From Poecilobothrus nobilitatus (Eukaryota; Arthropoda; Insecta; Diptera; Dolichopodidae): a stretch of 64,000 bases of DNA. The stretch is from contig OX352774.1 of the NCBI GenBank assembly GCA_947095535.1, positions 83,700,416 to 83,764,415 on the forward strand, in the 5' to 3' direction. Positions within the stretch are counted from its first letter, which is position 1, and every line of letters begins with the position of its first letter. Below, piece after piece: positions 1-11,197 of this stretch. A program made the translations under genes and the position numbers. The notes under the pieces were generated by a model, which saw only the letters and a list, made by a program, of their open reading frames with translations, searched no databases and was not told the DNA's origin.

Positions 1-1771
1 TTTTTAATAACTAATAAAATCATAAAAAAAATTAAGCATTTTGTGCTGAGTACAAAATTATGTCTGAACTTTTATTCTATTTTCTCAAATAAAAAATTAA
101 TTAAATAAAAATCAAAATTAAAATAATCAATAAGTTAATAATTGCAAGTTGATCACTTTTTAGAACATTAATAAATTTTAAAAAAAAATATGCTTATTAG
201 TTTTACTCTGTCCATTCGTCGATCTGACTGATCAAAAAAACTTTAACACGATTTAAGATAAAACAATGAAATTTTAGTCATGAATTAATCTTTCAAAAAA
301 ATTAATGTTTTAGAATAACTTTTTAAATAGCCCCATCAATTACGGAGACCTGCAACCCCTCAAAGTTTAAAAAAGTCCTCAAGTTCTATATTGAATTGTA
401 TATTTTTCAGTTTATGTTTAACACTTTTTCCATTGAAAAACCCCAAATAGAAGAACAGTTTTTTAACTTTATAAATCAGAATTAAAAGTATACAAACTTT
501 TGCTAATTTAGTAATTAAATTTACCGTTATGTGAAATAAAATTTTGCAAGATTTTTTATTTTTCATAATTTCGGTATTCTTTTAGTTAAAATCTTCTAAT
601 TTTAGAAGAAGAATGATCTTTTAGAATTTGTTTAAAATACCTCAGAAATTTTTTTATGTATCTGCCACTCTTTAAGATCTATTAGGGGTCAACACTTTAA
701 AAATTTGCTATTTTTAGCAAATCTCTAACTTAGGCACCTATTTTTTCAAAGCATAATTTTTTCAAAGTAAAACGAAAAAATTAAATCAACAGATCTTCTA
801 AATTGTGACTTTTTTAGAGTCTAATCCAACTATTTTTCATTCAAATTGAACCATTTTATTTTACATATTACCTTGTTTAGTATTTTTCTTTTATCTGGTC
901 TAAAAGTTTTTCATAATTTTTCCCAATCAGCAGCTTTTTTTTAATTAATATTCTATAGATTTTCAATATTTTTAAAACAAAAATATTTTTTATATGTGAT
1001 ACAAGCTAAAAAATTCCGAAAAAAAGATTCAAGCTAAATTCGACTTTTTCGTTTATACCATATTTATGCAGTTATTCTTCTTTTAAAAAATTACTGAGAT
1101 TTCATTGTTTTTATTCTAAATACAAAAAATAAAAGTCATCATATATTTGGATTAATAGGAGAATTTCAAAATTTATTCAAGATTATAAATAAAAGCTTTA
1201 TCGCTTATCTAAATGAGAAGTGGCTTAACTAAACCTGACAGTACCATATTTTAAAAATTACACATGTGTGTCCTAAAATTAGATATGGGCATTTAAACCT
1301 ATAATCATAGACTAAAAGACTTCTTATTTGATAAAAAAAAATAACCTCAGTATAACTTCGGTATATAAAATCTCTCCATACTGTTATAGAAACATTATTA
1401 TGTATATAAACTTTTGTAGCTAATCAAAAGACAACATCAAAATCATTTATTAATCGTTTTTTAAATATTTAAATAGATTACAAAATACATTAAAATTAAT
1501 ATAATATTCATTAATCTCAGTTCGAATGGTTGTAAATGCGTTTAAAGAAATTAAATTTAACTTTTTAAAATTTTTGTTGAATACAAGGGTGGATAATTGA
1601 AAAATATAAAAGGTTTTCCTTTGTTAAAAAAAAAATTTTTAATGACTTTTTTACACAAATAAAAAAATTTCTTTTTTCAATTTTTAAATTAATAATAAAA
1701 ACTATACAAAAAAACTTTCTTTTTAATTTACATCTACTTAAAAAAAAAACAAAAAACCACTAAAAAAATAG
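1..1771. other. Non-coding left edge with degraded dispersed repeat
   Basis: No exon of the array is recognisable here; the A and B exons that feed exon C0 must lie further left. About 180-1000 is a weathered copy of the repeat seen better at 24.18-25.0 kb. Both contain a run like 'tagcccca..ttacggag', then an 'aggggtcaa' block followed by text resembling 'tgctatttttagcaaatctctaactt'. This is probably intron or inter-cassette DNA. Confidence 0.5.
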
Positions 1772-1959
1772 AAGATGAACAAATGTACGTTAATAAAAAT
1801 AAAAATGTATTTAAACCTACGATATCAGAGGAAATAAAGGATCTACTGCGAAAAAATATGACAAATGAAATTGAATTTTATAATTTTTGTAAACAAAGAC
1901 TTTTTAAACAATATTTAGCATTAATTATAGAAGAAAAAATTTCCACGAATGCATATTAA
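1772..1959 (+). CDS. pip: Exon C0: terminal exon of an upstream pipe cassette
   Basis: This C-terminal exon follows an acceptor ending AAATAG. It begins with 2 nt that complete a split codon (phase 1, as in every C exon), reads through NKNVFKPTISEEIKDLL, then the sequon NMT and EIEFYNFCKQRLFKQY, and stops at TAA 1957-1959. The tail after KQY is short (about 15 residues). Its A and B partners are not in the 1.77 kb to its left, so the cassette is cut by the window edge. Residues FY.FCKQRL.KQY match the other nine C exons closely, which makes the assignment secure despite the short length. Confidence 0.85.
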
Positions 1960-2666
1960 ATTAAAATTAATTAATTTAAAGAATATTTAATTTATTTGAT
2001 TATAGTTTTTATTAAGAAATGAATGTTACTTTAACTGAATGACTTATTTATCCTTTTGTTTATAAGTAATAATTTAAAATTTTGTTAATATATATGTATT
2101 AAGTGACATTCTTAAATTATTCTTAAATTTGTTGTTATGATTATTCAAAATAAAATATAAATATATTTTTTAATAATAAAAAATATGTCTCTTTTCATTT
2201 AAATTGAAACCTATAAGTTACTTACAAAAAAAAGGAAATTAAAGGATCATTCGAAAAACAATTTATTATATTTTTGACTTAAATTTTGATACCTATTTTA
2301 TCAATATCACAGTACCATATTGATAGAATATTTTATTCCCATTTTGGCCAAATATCTATGCAGGACATATGCAGTATGTATGAAATAATTTAAAATACAC
2401 GATTAGAGGAAATTTATTTCTAATGTAAGTATACAGACAAGGTATTTTACTAAATTAAAGCTAATACTAATATGTATTACAAAATAAAATTAATGTTAAA
2501 AACTTTAACTTTAATAAAATTCATTCAAAATTGGAATTTTTCTAAAATCTTCTATAAACAAAAAAGAATATCAACTTTTTATTTTTTATTTTACTAATAA
2601 CCTTTGAATACAGTTTTACATATATCTTAGCCTAGAAAAAGTTTATAAAAAACGGCATGTTATTGA

Positions 2667-2778
2667 TCGTAAGGGGGTATGTAAAGAAAAAACACTTACG
2701 ACCTGTGCAGGAATCGAACCCACAATCCTTCGGTTAATACGCCACACGCCTACCCACTAGGCTACCGAAGCCCCTTGT
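2667..2778 (-). mobile_element. tRNA-derived SINE, copy 1
   Basis: Read on the minus strand, this copy has an RNA polymerase III A box TAGCCTAGTGGG (2753-2764) and a B box GGGTTCGATTCC (2710-2721), spaced as in a tRNA. A tail follows that forms a small hairpin (TCGTAAG 2667-2673 with CTTACGA 2695-2701). It lacks a full cloverleaf, and similar copies occur elsewhere in the window, so it is a SINE and not a working tRNA gene. Confidence 0.7.
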
Positions 2779-2941
2779 CTATTTATTTATTTATTTATAT
2801 TAATATTACATACATTAATGTAGTGCAATATTATTGAACCATCGGCTACTTAGGCCATTATAGGTTTTTATACTATTATTAAATTATATACTAATATTAT
2901 TTATTTTGTTTATATTATATACTATATATTTACATTATATT

Positions 2942-3064
2942 AGGTCGTAAGGGGGGTATGTAAAGAAAAAAACTTACGACCTGTGCAGGGATCGAACCCA
3001 CACTCCTTCGGTTAATACGCTACACACCTACCTACTAGGCTGCCGAAGTCCCCCCCCCCCCCTT
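2942..3064 (-). mobile_element. tRNA-derived SINE, copy 2
   Basis: A second minus-strand copy lies about 170 bp from the first. The B box is complementary to 2989-2999 and the A box to about 3031-3042. The tail carries a perfect 10-bp inverted repeat, AGGTCGTAAG (2942-2951) and CTTACGACCT (2973-2982). A run of about 14 C on the + strand marks its 5' end. The shared text across both copies (cttcggttaatacgc.. and cctgtgcagg.atcgaaccca) shows they are the same family. Confidence 0.7.
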
Positions 3065-3193
3065 GTCTAATACCTTATTTTACAAATAGTAATAAGTACA
3101 AAAATTTTGCATATTTTCAGGCGAATAATCATTGACATTTAATTGATCACTTAAAAATAAAATAATATTAATGCCAAAAGTATCAATATTAAT

Positions 3194-3356
3194 GTTTGCG
3201 TTTCTTTTACACGAAAATAGTACAAAGTTTGGAGTAGTTGATAAATGGAATGCTAATTTGACATAACAGTATTTACTCCTATCTACTCTTTCTCAAAGGC
3301 TGATGCAAAGTGTAATTGGGAGTAGAAAAGAGCAACTCAGTAAAAGGAACGTAAAC
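3194..3356. mobile_element. Small TIR MITE (163 bp), copy 1
   Basis: The ends are inverted repeats: GTTTGCGTTTCTTTTAC at the left and, reversed, GTTTACGTTCCTTTTAC at the right. The interior 'tttactcctatctactcttt' and 'gggagtagaaaagag' is also found at 7.2-7.38 kb. No coding capacity. Confidence 0.65.
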
Positions 3357-4965
3357 AATATAATGTCCTTAATGTTGAAATATTCTATTATTTAAAATAT
3401 TTTAAATCGAATTAAGAACTTACGTTAATTCGAATTAAGAAAAGGATGTTTATTTTACAATATAGTTAATTTTTTCAAAATTTAAAGAAGTCTTTTTTTT
3501 TTTTGACATATATATATGAAGTTTTTTTTTCTACTCAATGACCACTTCTTAATATTTTTAGTATGACTTTTCAGACATATTTTAGTTTTTTACTTTTCTC
3601 TTTTATTTACAATAAATAATTCTTAATATAAAACTCCCTAAATTCTCAAAACTTTAATTAAGAATATACATATATATACATTATACCTATATATTGATAG
3701 ATACGTAGTACAGATGAATAATTATATAGAAAACAGTTTAATATAAAAACTAAAAAATTTGTTATAATCTATTAAAACAAATTAAATTTTACATCTTATT
3801 TGAAAGTTTATCAATTAAAACCTTATATATTTAATTTAAAATAAAATCTAATTTAAGTTTCAACGAATCCATTACACGTTTACAAAAAAAAAAAAAAATC
3901 GATTAAATAAAATGAACGCAAAACATAAAATAAAAGACTTTACTTAATATTGCATACATTTAGGCGACCAGAAATTTTCAAAAAGATAAAGCGAGATTAA
4001 AATATTAAATTATAAGTACATAATTAACTTTATTTAAGTTTCTTTTAATTTTAGTAGTAAATAATTTAATCTTTACTATACGTTAATTATTTTAAAATAT
4101 GTTCAACTGACTTTTAACCCATTAGCAATAAAAACGAAATTTGTAACTATATTCTAAAATTAAATTCTTATAATGTCTACACTTTTTCTGTATGTTTTTG
4201 TCTTTAAATTTTTTATTTTTTTAATAATAAAAATATTTGCATTTAATTGAAATTCAATATTTTTAATCGGAATAATTCTTTTAACTTCAAAACTTATTAG
4301 ATTTTTAATATAGTTTCTTTCAAAAATATTTAAAATAACTTTTCTAATATATAATATTTTCAGTTGTCTTTCTTTTTTTGTTTTAATTCTTTTTTTCCAA
4401 AATGTATTCTTCTAGAATAGTTTTTAAATAATTGGGTGACTTTTATAATAAAGAATTTTTAAAATAAGAATATAAAAAATTTATAGAATGTTCATTCGAA
4501 ACAAGTATAGAAAACAAGTGGAATAATTCGGAAAGAATTATAAAAACAAAACTATCCAAAAGTTATTCAAAAACAAAATGATTAAAAGAAACTTAAATTG
4601 GAAAATTACATTTTTCTTTTTTATTTTGTAAAAGTTATTATCTTTGTCCTTTAAAAATTTATTATAAGCTATAGGTATTCTTGTAGAGTGTATAGAACAT
4701 TACTATATCGAAAATCTCATCAAATTTTGTTATGTATTTTACAATAATTCATATCAAATTCCGTGCTTCACAATATTTATAATACATACCTACATACATA
4801 CATATATTATGTCTTATGTGCCAACAAGTAATTTTTTGTTTTTATATCATTGAAATCAATTTAAAAAAAAACTGCGTATTCGTTAACTACAGTACCATTA
4901 TACATACATACATGTCGTTTTATTTGTTGCTTAAAAATGAAATGGTAACTAAATGTGCCTTCACA

Positions 4966-4996
<31 letters not shown>

Positions 4997-5034
4997 CAAT
5001 GAAATATGTAAAAATCAAATAAGAACTTTTCCAG

Positions 5035-5594
5035 TTATATACATTAACATGTAGTCAATTGAATAATTCAAAAAAAGCTGAAATCGATTATTTAATATTT
5101 AATCGAGTACCAAAAGTTGGTAGTCAATCAATGATGATGTTAATGAGATCACTTGGTAATATTCTTGGTTACGCTGCTGTTCGTGATAAACCGAAAATGA
5201 CAGAAGATGTTTTAATGAATAATACATTACAAGAAGAATTTATAACAGATATATTAGAAAATCCTATGGGTTCAGTTTATTCTAAACATACAGCATATGT
5301 TGATTTTCAAGAATTTGGTTACGGTAAACCAATTTATATTAATTTAATACGGGATCCAGTTGAACGTGTAATAAGTTGGTATTATTATGTAAGAGCACCA
5401 TGGTATTATATTGAAATGGTGACAATACATAAAGATTATCCATTACCAGATGTTAATTGGATAAAAAAAGATTTTGAAGATTGTGTTATGGATCCAAATG
5501 ATAAAGAATGTTCATTTATTGAAGGTAGTTGGGATGGTACAGATCATAGACGTCAAACATTATTCTTTTGTGGTCAAGATAAACAAGTCTGCAT
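5035..5594 (+). CDS. pip: Exon A1: sulfotransferase catalytic exon
   Basis: The exon opens after CTTTTCCAG in phase 0 (Leu-Tyr-Thr-Leu) and ends with 2 nt before the donor GTGAGT. It carries the sequon NNS and the PAPS 5' loop NRVPKVGSQ. The His motif is SKHTAYVDF, the 3'-phosphate loop RDPVERVISW, and the presumed acceptor-sugar segment YYYVRAPWYYIEM. The four-Cys pattern is DCV..KEC..FFCG..VC. The acceptor upstream of the first in-frame TTG was chosen because it restores the phase-0 start shared by all A exons. With B1 and C1 it makes the most complete cassette of the left region. Confidence 0.92.
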
Positions 5595-5754
5595 GTGAGT
5601 TAAATAAGAGTTAAATAATTTGCTGGTATTTTCTTCTTTTTTTTTTTAAATGAACTGTCATACATGTTATATGTACATTTTTTCTATTATTTTTTTTTTT
5701 TCTCCATTATTTTTTATGTTGTTTTTTTTTTTTGGAAAAACATAAATAAAAAAG

Positions 5755-5909
5755 GCCATTAAATACACTAGGAGCATTACAAAAAGCTAAAGAAAATGTT
5801 GAAAAAGAATATGCTGTTGTAGGAAGTTGGGATGAACCAAATGTTACTTTAAGTGTATTAGAACATTATGTTCCCAGATATTTTAGAGGAGCAATGCAAT
5901 ATTATCATA
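5755..5909 (+). CDS. pip: Exon B1
   Basis: This 155-nt exon lies after AAAAAAG and ends before GTAAGA. Its first base completes the Met codon split with A1. It then reads PLNTLGALQKAKENVEKEY and AVVGSWDEPNVTLSVLEHYVPRYFRG, the segment equivalent to the helical region after FFCG in HS2ST. It includes the N-glycosylation sequon NVT. Confidence 0.9.
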
Positions 5910-6752
5910 GTAAGATTTTATTATTTGAATTTTTTATGTTAGGAAATTTTCTTTAGTACATTATTGCAAATAAATCTGAATAAAGAGAGTTCTAAATAAG
6001 AACTTAATTTAAAAATTATTTAGTTTTGTCCAAAAGTTTAAACAAAACTACATAAAAATTAAAATTGGTTTATTCTATTCAAATAATAACTTATAATTTT
6101 TCTACCTTTTATATTACGGAACTTAATTGATCTTTTCATTCTTTCAAAATCTCTACTGGTGGTTTTGCAGCAACCATTTTGTTATGGGCTGAATTCATTA
6201 TTACTCCTATGTGTGTCATTTTTTGTTCATTTTATCATTACTTATCGATTCGATTCATATCTTACTCTATCACTTCTAATCCTACCTAGAAAATAAGCTG
6301 AAGTGATAGTATTCCTAGTTTCTTATTATATGACCTATAAGTATGCTATTTTTCGATATGTAATGTTCTTTCCATCTTCGATTTGACTTTCAATATAACT
6401 GAATAAAGTCACACTTTTTTATTAAACCAACTGTTTTATTGAACAACAAATTTAAATATTACTGCTTGTTTAAGTTGTGTATATTTCATCTCCAAACTTA
6501 TGTTATCTTCAGTTCTAATTCAGCTCTAATTCAGCTCTCAATCAGATATTTTATTTTATGTTATTTATATAAATTTTCAGATTAATTCCAATATTAAATC
6601 ATTACAAAATTTTGAATTTCTAAATCTCTTTTAAATAAACAAAAAAATAAATTAAAAAAATTAATTTATCTGTGGCAAAATGTACTTAAATAAATTTCCT
6701 ATACCTACATAATTTAACTAATATTTAATAACTAAAATTAAATTTTATCCAG
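5910..6752 (+). other. pip: Intron B1-C1
   Basis: An AT-rich intron of 843 bp. I see no exon, RNA gene or clear repeat boundary in it. Confidence 0.6.
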
Positions 6753-6943
6753 AATATAAGGATACATTTGAGGAAAAGAATAAAAATAAATTCAAACCAT
6801 CTATACCAGAATATGTTAAAGATATGGTAAGAAAAAATCTGACTAGAGAAATGGAATTCTATGAGTTTTGTAAACAACGTTTATATAAACAATATATTGT
6901 GCTGTTAGAAGAAAAAAAAATTGATGATAATTATTTTAAATAA
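6753..6943 (+). CDS. pip: Exon C1: terminal exon
   Basis: The acceptor is TTTTATCCAG. Two bases complete a Lys codon with B1, then YKDTFEEKNKNKFKPSIP, the sequon NLT, REMEFYEFCKQRLYKQY, a short charged tail and TAA (6941-6943). This closes cassette A1-B1-C1 in a consistent frame. Confidence 0.9.
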
Positions 6944-7576
6944 AAATCAAAATACATTATATTTTATTTTATTTTAATTCTTTTATTTTTATATTAATTT
7001 GTCATTAAAGTAGTAATTACATAATACAATTTTAAAAAACCATTTTTTTTTTTTGTTTATTTTTCCAATAAATATTTCCTATAAGTATGCAAATAAAATA
7101 TCTATTCTGTCACCATCATAACAAAACCTTTACTGCATGTTTCTACTTTTTTAAATAATCTAAAATTATCTTATCATTAATAGTAAATCATATTATTTGT
7201 GTTCCTTTTACACAAAAACAGTACCTAATTCAGGATAGTTGGGAGTAGTTGGTATAAATGAAACGCTAATTTAACATAACCGTATTTACTCCTATCTACT
7301 CTTTTTCAAATACTTTTTCTCGCTGGTATGTAGTTGGGAGTAGAAAAGAGTAATATACTCTGTAAAAGGAACGCAAACATTATATATTATTTTCTTATTA
7401 ACCAACATAATATGCAAATACATATTTTCTTTGAAAAAATTCCAATTATGTATATTGAATTTTCTTAGTGGTTTTTTTTTTTTTTTTTCCTGTCAATGCA
7501 ACACAATCCTCCTGAAATATTAATACATATTATTGTTAATTTCTCTTATCTGAAAAATATTTTTTTCTGAAAATAG
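6944..7576. other. Gap between C1 and A2
   Basis: Non-coding. It contains the second copy of the small GTTTGCGTTCC-ended MITE and a poly(T) stretch near 7473-7488, upstream of A2. Confidence 0.5.
7197..7378. mobile_element. Small TIR MITE, copy 2
   Basis: The right end GTAAAAGGAACGCAAAC is the inverse of the left end TTGTGTTCCTTTTAC. It is flanked by ATTAT on both sides, a possible short target duplication. The interior (tttactcctatctactctt ... gggagtagaaaagag) matches the copy at 3.19 kb. Confidence 0.65.
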
Positions 7577-8211
7577 CTAACCATTGGAAGTAATCAAAAT
7601 CAACGTTTTCAATTAAATTCTAAAAAATTGAAATCATCAACAGTAAAATCAAAACTTTCAGAAATTGATCTTCTTAATAATACTAGAAAAGCAGAAGTGG
7701 ATATAATATTTTTTAATCGTGTTCCAAAAGTTGGCAGTCAAACTTTTATGGAATTAATGACTAGATTAGGTCGAATTAATGGTTATAAAGCAAAACGTGA
7801 TATTGCAAAAAAATTTGAAACTGTTCTTATAGGACCATTACAACAAACAGAATTAGCAATTGAAATTGCATCACTTAAAACACCAATTGTTTTTTCAATG
7901 CATATTGCATATTTAAATTTTACTAATTTACAATTACCACGACCAATTTATATTAATTTAGTAAGAGATCCAATTGAAAGAATAAATAGTTGGCATTATT
8001 ATATACGTACACCATGGTATTATAGTGCATTACGTGAAAAAATTGATAAAAATATTAAAACTCCAAATGATAAATTTATGAATATGAGTTTTAATACATG
8101 TGTTAAAAATAATAATAAATTTTGTCGTTTTGAACAAGGTACACAAAAACTTATTGGAGATCATAGAAGACAAACATTATTTTTTTGTGGTCAATCAAAA
8201 GCTACTTGCCT
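7577..8211 (+). CDS. pip: Exon A2: sulfotransferase exon with extended leader
   Basis: This exon has 635 nt against a usual 540-560. The phase-0 acceptor is AAAATAG before CTA ACC, because later AGs would break the phase. About 34 residues precede the usual start; they are Ser/Lys/Gln rich, running to KLKSSTVKSKLSEIDLLNNT. The PAPS loop is NRVPKVGSQ, the His motif SMHIAYLNF, the 3' loop RDPIERINSW and the acceptor segment YYIRTPWYY. It ends DHRRQTLFFCGQ with Cys pairs kept; the donor is GTAAGT. It is most similar to A3, sharing an insert DKNIKTP.D..MNM that other exons lack. Confidence 0.9.
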
Positions 8212-8311
8212 GTAAGTAGTTTTTAATTAACGAAAAAAAAAAAAGAAAAAATTTCTTAATATATATTTTTTTTTTTTTTTGTGTTTTTTATTCAAAAAAA
8301 AAAAAAAAAAG

Positions 8312-8466
8312 ACCTTTTAACTCTAAAATAGCATTGCAAAGAGCTAAAAGAACTGTTGAAGAAGAATATGCTGTAGTTGGTACATGGGAAGATCGTAATA
8401 TAACTTTAGCTGTTTTAGAACATTATATTCCAAAATTTTTTAGACATGCTACAGCAACTTATTATA
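8312..8466 (+). CDS. pip: Exon B2
   Basis: 155 nt between a poly(A)-G acceptor and GTAAGT. It reads PFNSKIALQRAKRTVEEEY, AVVGTWEDRNITLAVLEHYIPKFFRHA. No C exon follows before A3, so this B probably uses C3 at 11.2 kb by skipping A3-B3. That pairing is inferred from order and phase only. Confidence 0.9.
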
Positions 8467-8866
8467 GTAAGTTTTCAATATATATATATATATATTTAAA
8501 GATTCGATACGATTTATTATAATTAATATTTTAGCAGCTATTATTGTGTAAGAATTTTTATCAATCAAAAGCTTATTCCTTTTTAATTATTATATCATTT
8601 AAAAGAATCTTTTATTAAATATGATATATGTAGGTATATTTAAACTTCTTTCTTATTTTAACTACTATACAAATTATATCTAGTTAAAAATATTTCTGGT
8701 TTAACTAATATTAAAGTTGGAAATTTCCTGGTATTTTTGTTTTTTTTTTTTCTCTCTCTTTTTTTTCGGACATTGCAACAAAACCTTATACGGTTCAAAA
8801 AAAAAAAAAAACACAACTTTCGCATTCTTATAATTAAATAAATTACTTTTATAAAAATAATAATAT

Positions 8867-9605
8867 AGCGTTATCCATCAAATATAAATGACAATAACAT
8901 TCCATCATATTATGAACGACATCATAGAAATGTTCGTAAACATTTTCTGCATAAACGTCAAAATTCAAAGAAAAATCAAAAATTCAAAATAAAATCACAT
9001 AAAAAAAAATTATCACAAAAAAAAAAACAAAAATCTATTCAAAAAGTTTCAGAAAGTTATCGTTTAAATAATACACGTAAATCTGACATTAATATATTAT
9101 TTTTTAATCGTGCTGCTAAAGTTGGTAGTCAAAGTATGATGGAATTATTAAAACGTTTATCAAAAATAAATGGTTTTAGTACAAATCAATCACCTGGACG
9201 AAAACATGAAACTGTATTACTTCAACCAAATGATCAAATTGAATTAGCAATACAAATAGCATCACAACCACAACCATCAACATTTACAATGCATGTTGCA
9301 TATTTAAATTTTACTAAAATGGATATGCCAAAACCAATTTATATTAATTTAATACGTGATCCAATTGATCGTGTTGTTAGTTGGCATTATTATATACGTA
9401 GTCATTGGTATTATAATGATTTAAGAGCAAAAGTTGATAAAAATATTAAAACACCAGATGATAATTTTATGAATATGGATATTGATACATGTGTTAAAAC
9501 AAATGATAATCATTGTCAATTTATACAAGGTGCAAGTAAAGATTTTGTTGGTGATCATAGACGTCAAACATTATTTTTTTGTGGACAATCAAAACCAGCA
9601 TGTCA
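8867..9605 (+). CDS. pip: Exon A3: catalytic exon with long basic stem
   Basis: The coding part starts at 8869, just after the AG at 8867-8868. It is the longest A exon (737 nt) and enters in phase 0 with Arg-Tyr-Pro. Nearly 70 residues rich in Lys, Arg, His and Gln precede the usual sequon (LNNTRKSD), ending in KKKLSQKKKQKSIQKVSESYR. The 5' loop is NRAAKVGSQ, with Pro replaced by Ala and Lys retained. The His motif is TMHVAYLNF, the 3' loop RDPIDRVVSW and the acceptor segment YYIRSHWYY. The end is DHRRQTLFFCGQ, with donor GTAAGT. The basic stem is absent from all other A exons except for the shorter one in A2. Confidence 0.88.
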
Positions 9606-9646
9606 GTAAGTGTTTAATGTTCTTCAATATACATATGTATATAATA

Positions 9647-10557
9647 GCGATATAACAAAAGTCCCGGTGTCATCATCCCCCCCTAGGGCTTACTTATGAC
9701 TCAACAAAACAGGCAAAACTGCCCGAGGGATTTAAACTCCTATAAAACGGTCAAAAGTTCCTTGGGGAATATAATTCAGTATTAAAACAATCAATTATTT
9801 CCAAAATTTCTAAAAGTATTTATTTAGTGAATATTTTATTTAAAAAGATTTTACAGTTGGATACGAAATCAGTATATTTGCTGGGGCAACCTTGATTTTG
9901 TAACCAACTTTAAAACTCCTCCTAAGTTGTATTATATAATATCTCATAGATGAATATACCTTTTTTACTTTAACTGAAGATTTTCTTACTTTAATTGAAG
10001 ACTTTTTTATTTCAATTGAAAGTAATGAATCCAAATCTAATGAAAACTTATTACTTTAAGTGCAGACATTTTTTTTTCAATGAAAATTCTTTACTTTAAG
10101 TGAAGACATTTTTTTTTAATGACATTTTTTTCTTTATTTCAGTAATTTAGATAATATACCTACATATATGATAAGTGTGTATACATATAAATATTTATAT
10201 ATATATATTTATATATATACACATATATTATATATATTAACTAAATTACTGAAATAAAGAATCTTCATTGAAAATCTTCATCATCAAAAAAAAAATGTTT
10301 TCATTAAAAGTAAAAGGTCTTCATTGAAGAACAATGTTTAAAAAGTTTTTATTTGTAATATAAATGACTTCACTTAAAAAAAATATATTTTCAGTAAAAG
10401 TAAAAATGATAGATATAAATACATAATTTTATGGCAAATTATGTCTTATTTTTAAGGCTTAGTCATCGGAGTTATAGTCTCCCAAGGAGTTTCGACTTAT
10501 TTTTTGATTCATAAGTCCCCGGAAAACTTTTGGCTCCGGGACTTTTGTCATATCGTC
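9647..10557. mobile_element. TIR element with 10-bp flanking duplication, 911 bp
   Basis: The left end GCGATATAACAAAAGTCCCGG and the reversed right end GACGATATGACAAAAGTCCCGG are near-perfect inverted repeats. The same 10 bp GTATATAATA stands on both sides (9637-9646 and 10558-10567), a likely target duplication, though part of it is low-complexity. No transposase is encoded. A segment at 9878-9920 (gggcaacc..gattttgtaacc) also appears in the degenerate array at 15.4-15.7 kb. The superfamily is not identified. Confidence 0.65.
9959..10408. mobile_element. Fold-back element nested in the TIR element
   Basis: The left arm has repeats of 'actttaa.tgaagac' and the right arm the inverse 'tcttcattgaa' and 'cttcacttaaaa' repeats, around a TA-rich centre. 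The same design occurs at 61.85-62.12 kb. Neither copy has coding capacity. Confidence 0.6.
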
Positions 10558-10657
10558 GTATATAATATTTGTATATAAAATTTATACATGGATATAACGC
10601 TAATTATAAAAATATTATTTTTTTTTCTTATCTTTTGTTTTGTTTTTTTACCATAAG

Positions 10658-10812
10658 ACCTTTTAATTCTGTAACAGCACTTCAAAAAGCTAAAAAAGCT
10701 GTTGAAGAAGATTATGCTGTTGTTGGAACATGGGAGAATACAAATATGACATTAAAAGTTTTAGAACATTATATACCAAAATTTTTTAAACATGCTTCAG
10801 TTGCATATCATT
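10658..10812 (+). CDS. pip: Exon B3
   Basis: 155 nt, acceptor CATAAG, donor GTAAGA. It reads PFNSVTALQKAKKAVEEDY, AVVGTWENTNMTLKVLEHYIPKFFKHAS. It pairs with A3 by order. The sequence is close to B2, which supports duplication of an A-B pair before the shared C3. Confidence 0.9.
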
Positions 10813-11197
10813 GTAAGATATAAAATTTCAAAATTTTTAAATATAAAAATAATTTTTTTATTTATTTTTTGAATTAAATTGAAGTAAGAATTTTTATTTA
10901 AAGATTCTTTTATTTGCGCAACATTTGTTAGTATTCACAGCCTATATTTAGTATAATTTTTAGTTTAAGTAGATTCCTAACATTAAAAAAAGTTTTTATT
11001 TTTATACACAACATAAGTTTGATAAAAGTTCTTACATCAATATAAACTGCCAATTTTTTTTTATTCATTCTTTAAAAGTTTTGAATTTTTTCACAACAAA
11101 AACAAATTTAAAAGATTTTTAATTAAAAAAATATTTATTTTTTTATTTACCAATTATTACAAAAACAACGCAAAACAAAATATATAAAACACAAAAG

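Larger units (their letters stand above)
1960..5034. other. Inter-cassette gap between C0 and A1
   Basis: This 3.1 kb holds no exon-like sequence. It contains two minus-strand SINE copies (2.67-2.78 and 2.94-3.06 kb), a small MITE (3.19-3.36 kb) and a (TA)n microsatellite just before A1 at about 4976-4997. A 3' UTR and poly(A) site for C0 should lie near its left end, but AATAAA-like strings are too common here to pick one. Confidence 0.55.
9606..10657 (+). other. pip: Intron A3-B3, mostly mobile DNA
   Basis: About 0.9 kb of this 1.05-kb intron is a TIR element (9647-10557) that itself holds a fold-back element. The intron therefore looks expanded by insertion; the other A-B introns of complete cassettes are mostly 80-180 bp. 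Confidence 0.65.

Noticed and set aside
2700..2770. tRNA gene on the minus strand
   Set aside because: A and B boxes are present, but the four arms do not pair into a cloverleaf, and similar sequence recurs with a common tail. It is a SINE.
9840..10034. Minus-strand peptide with SSIKVRKSSVKVKKV repeats as a gene
   Set aside because: It is the translation of the periodic arm of a fold-back element. The same text appears in the second copy near 61.9 kb.
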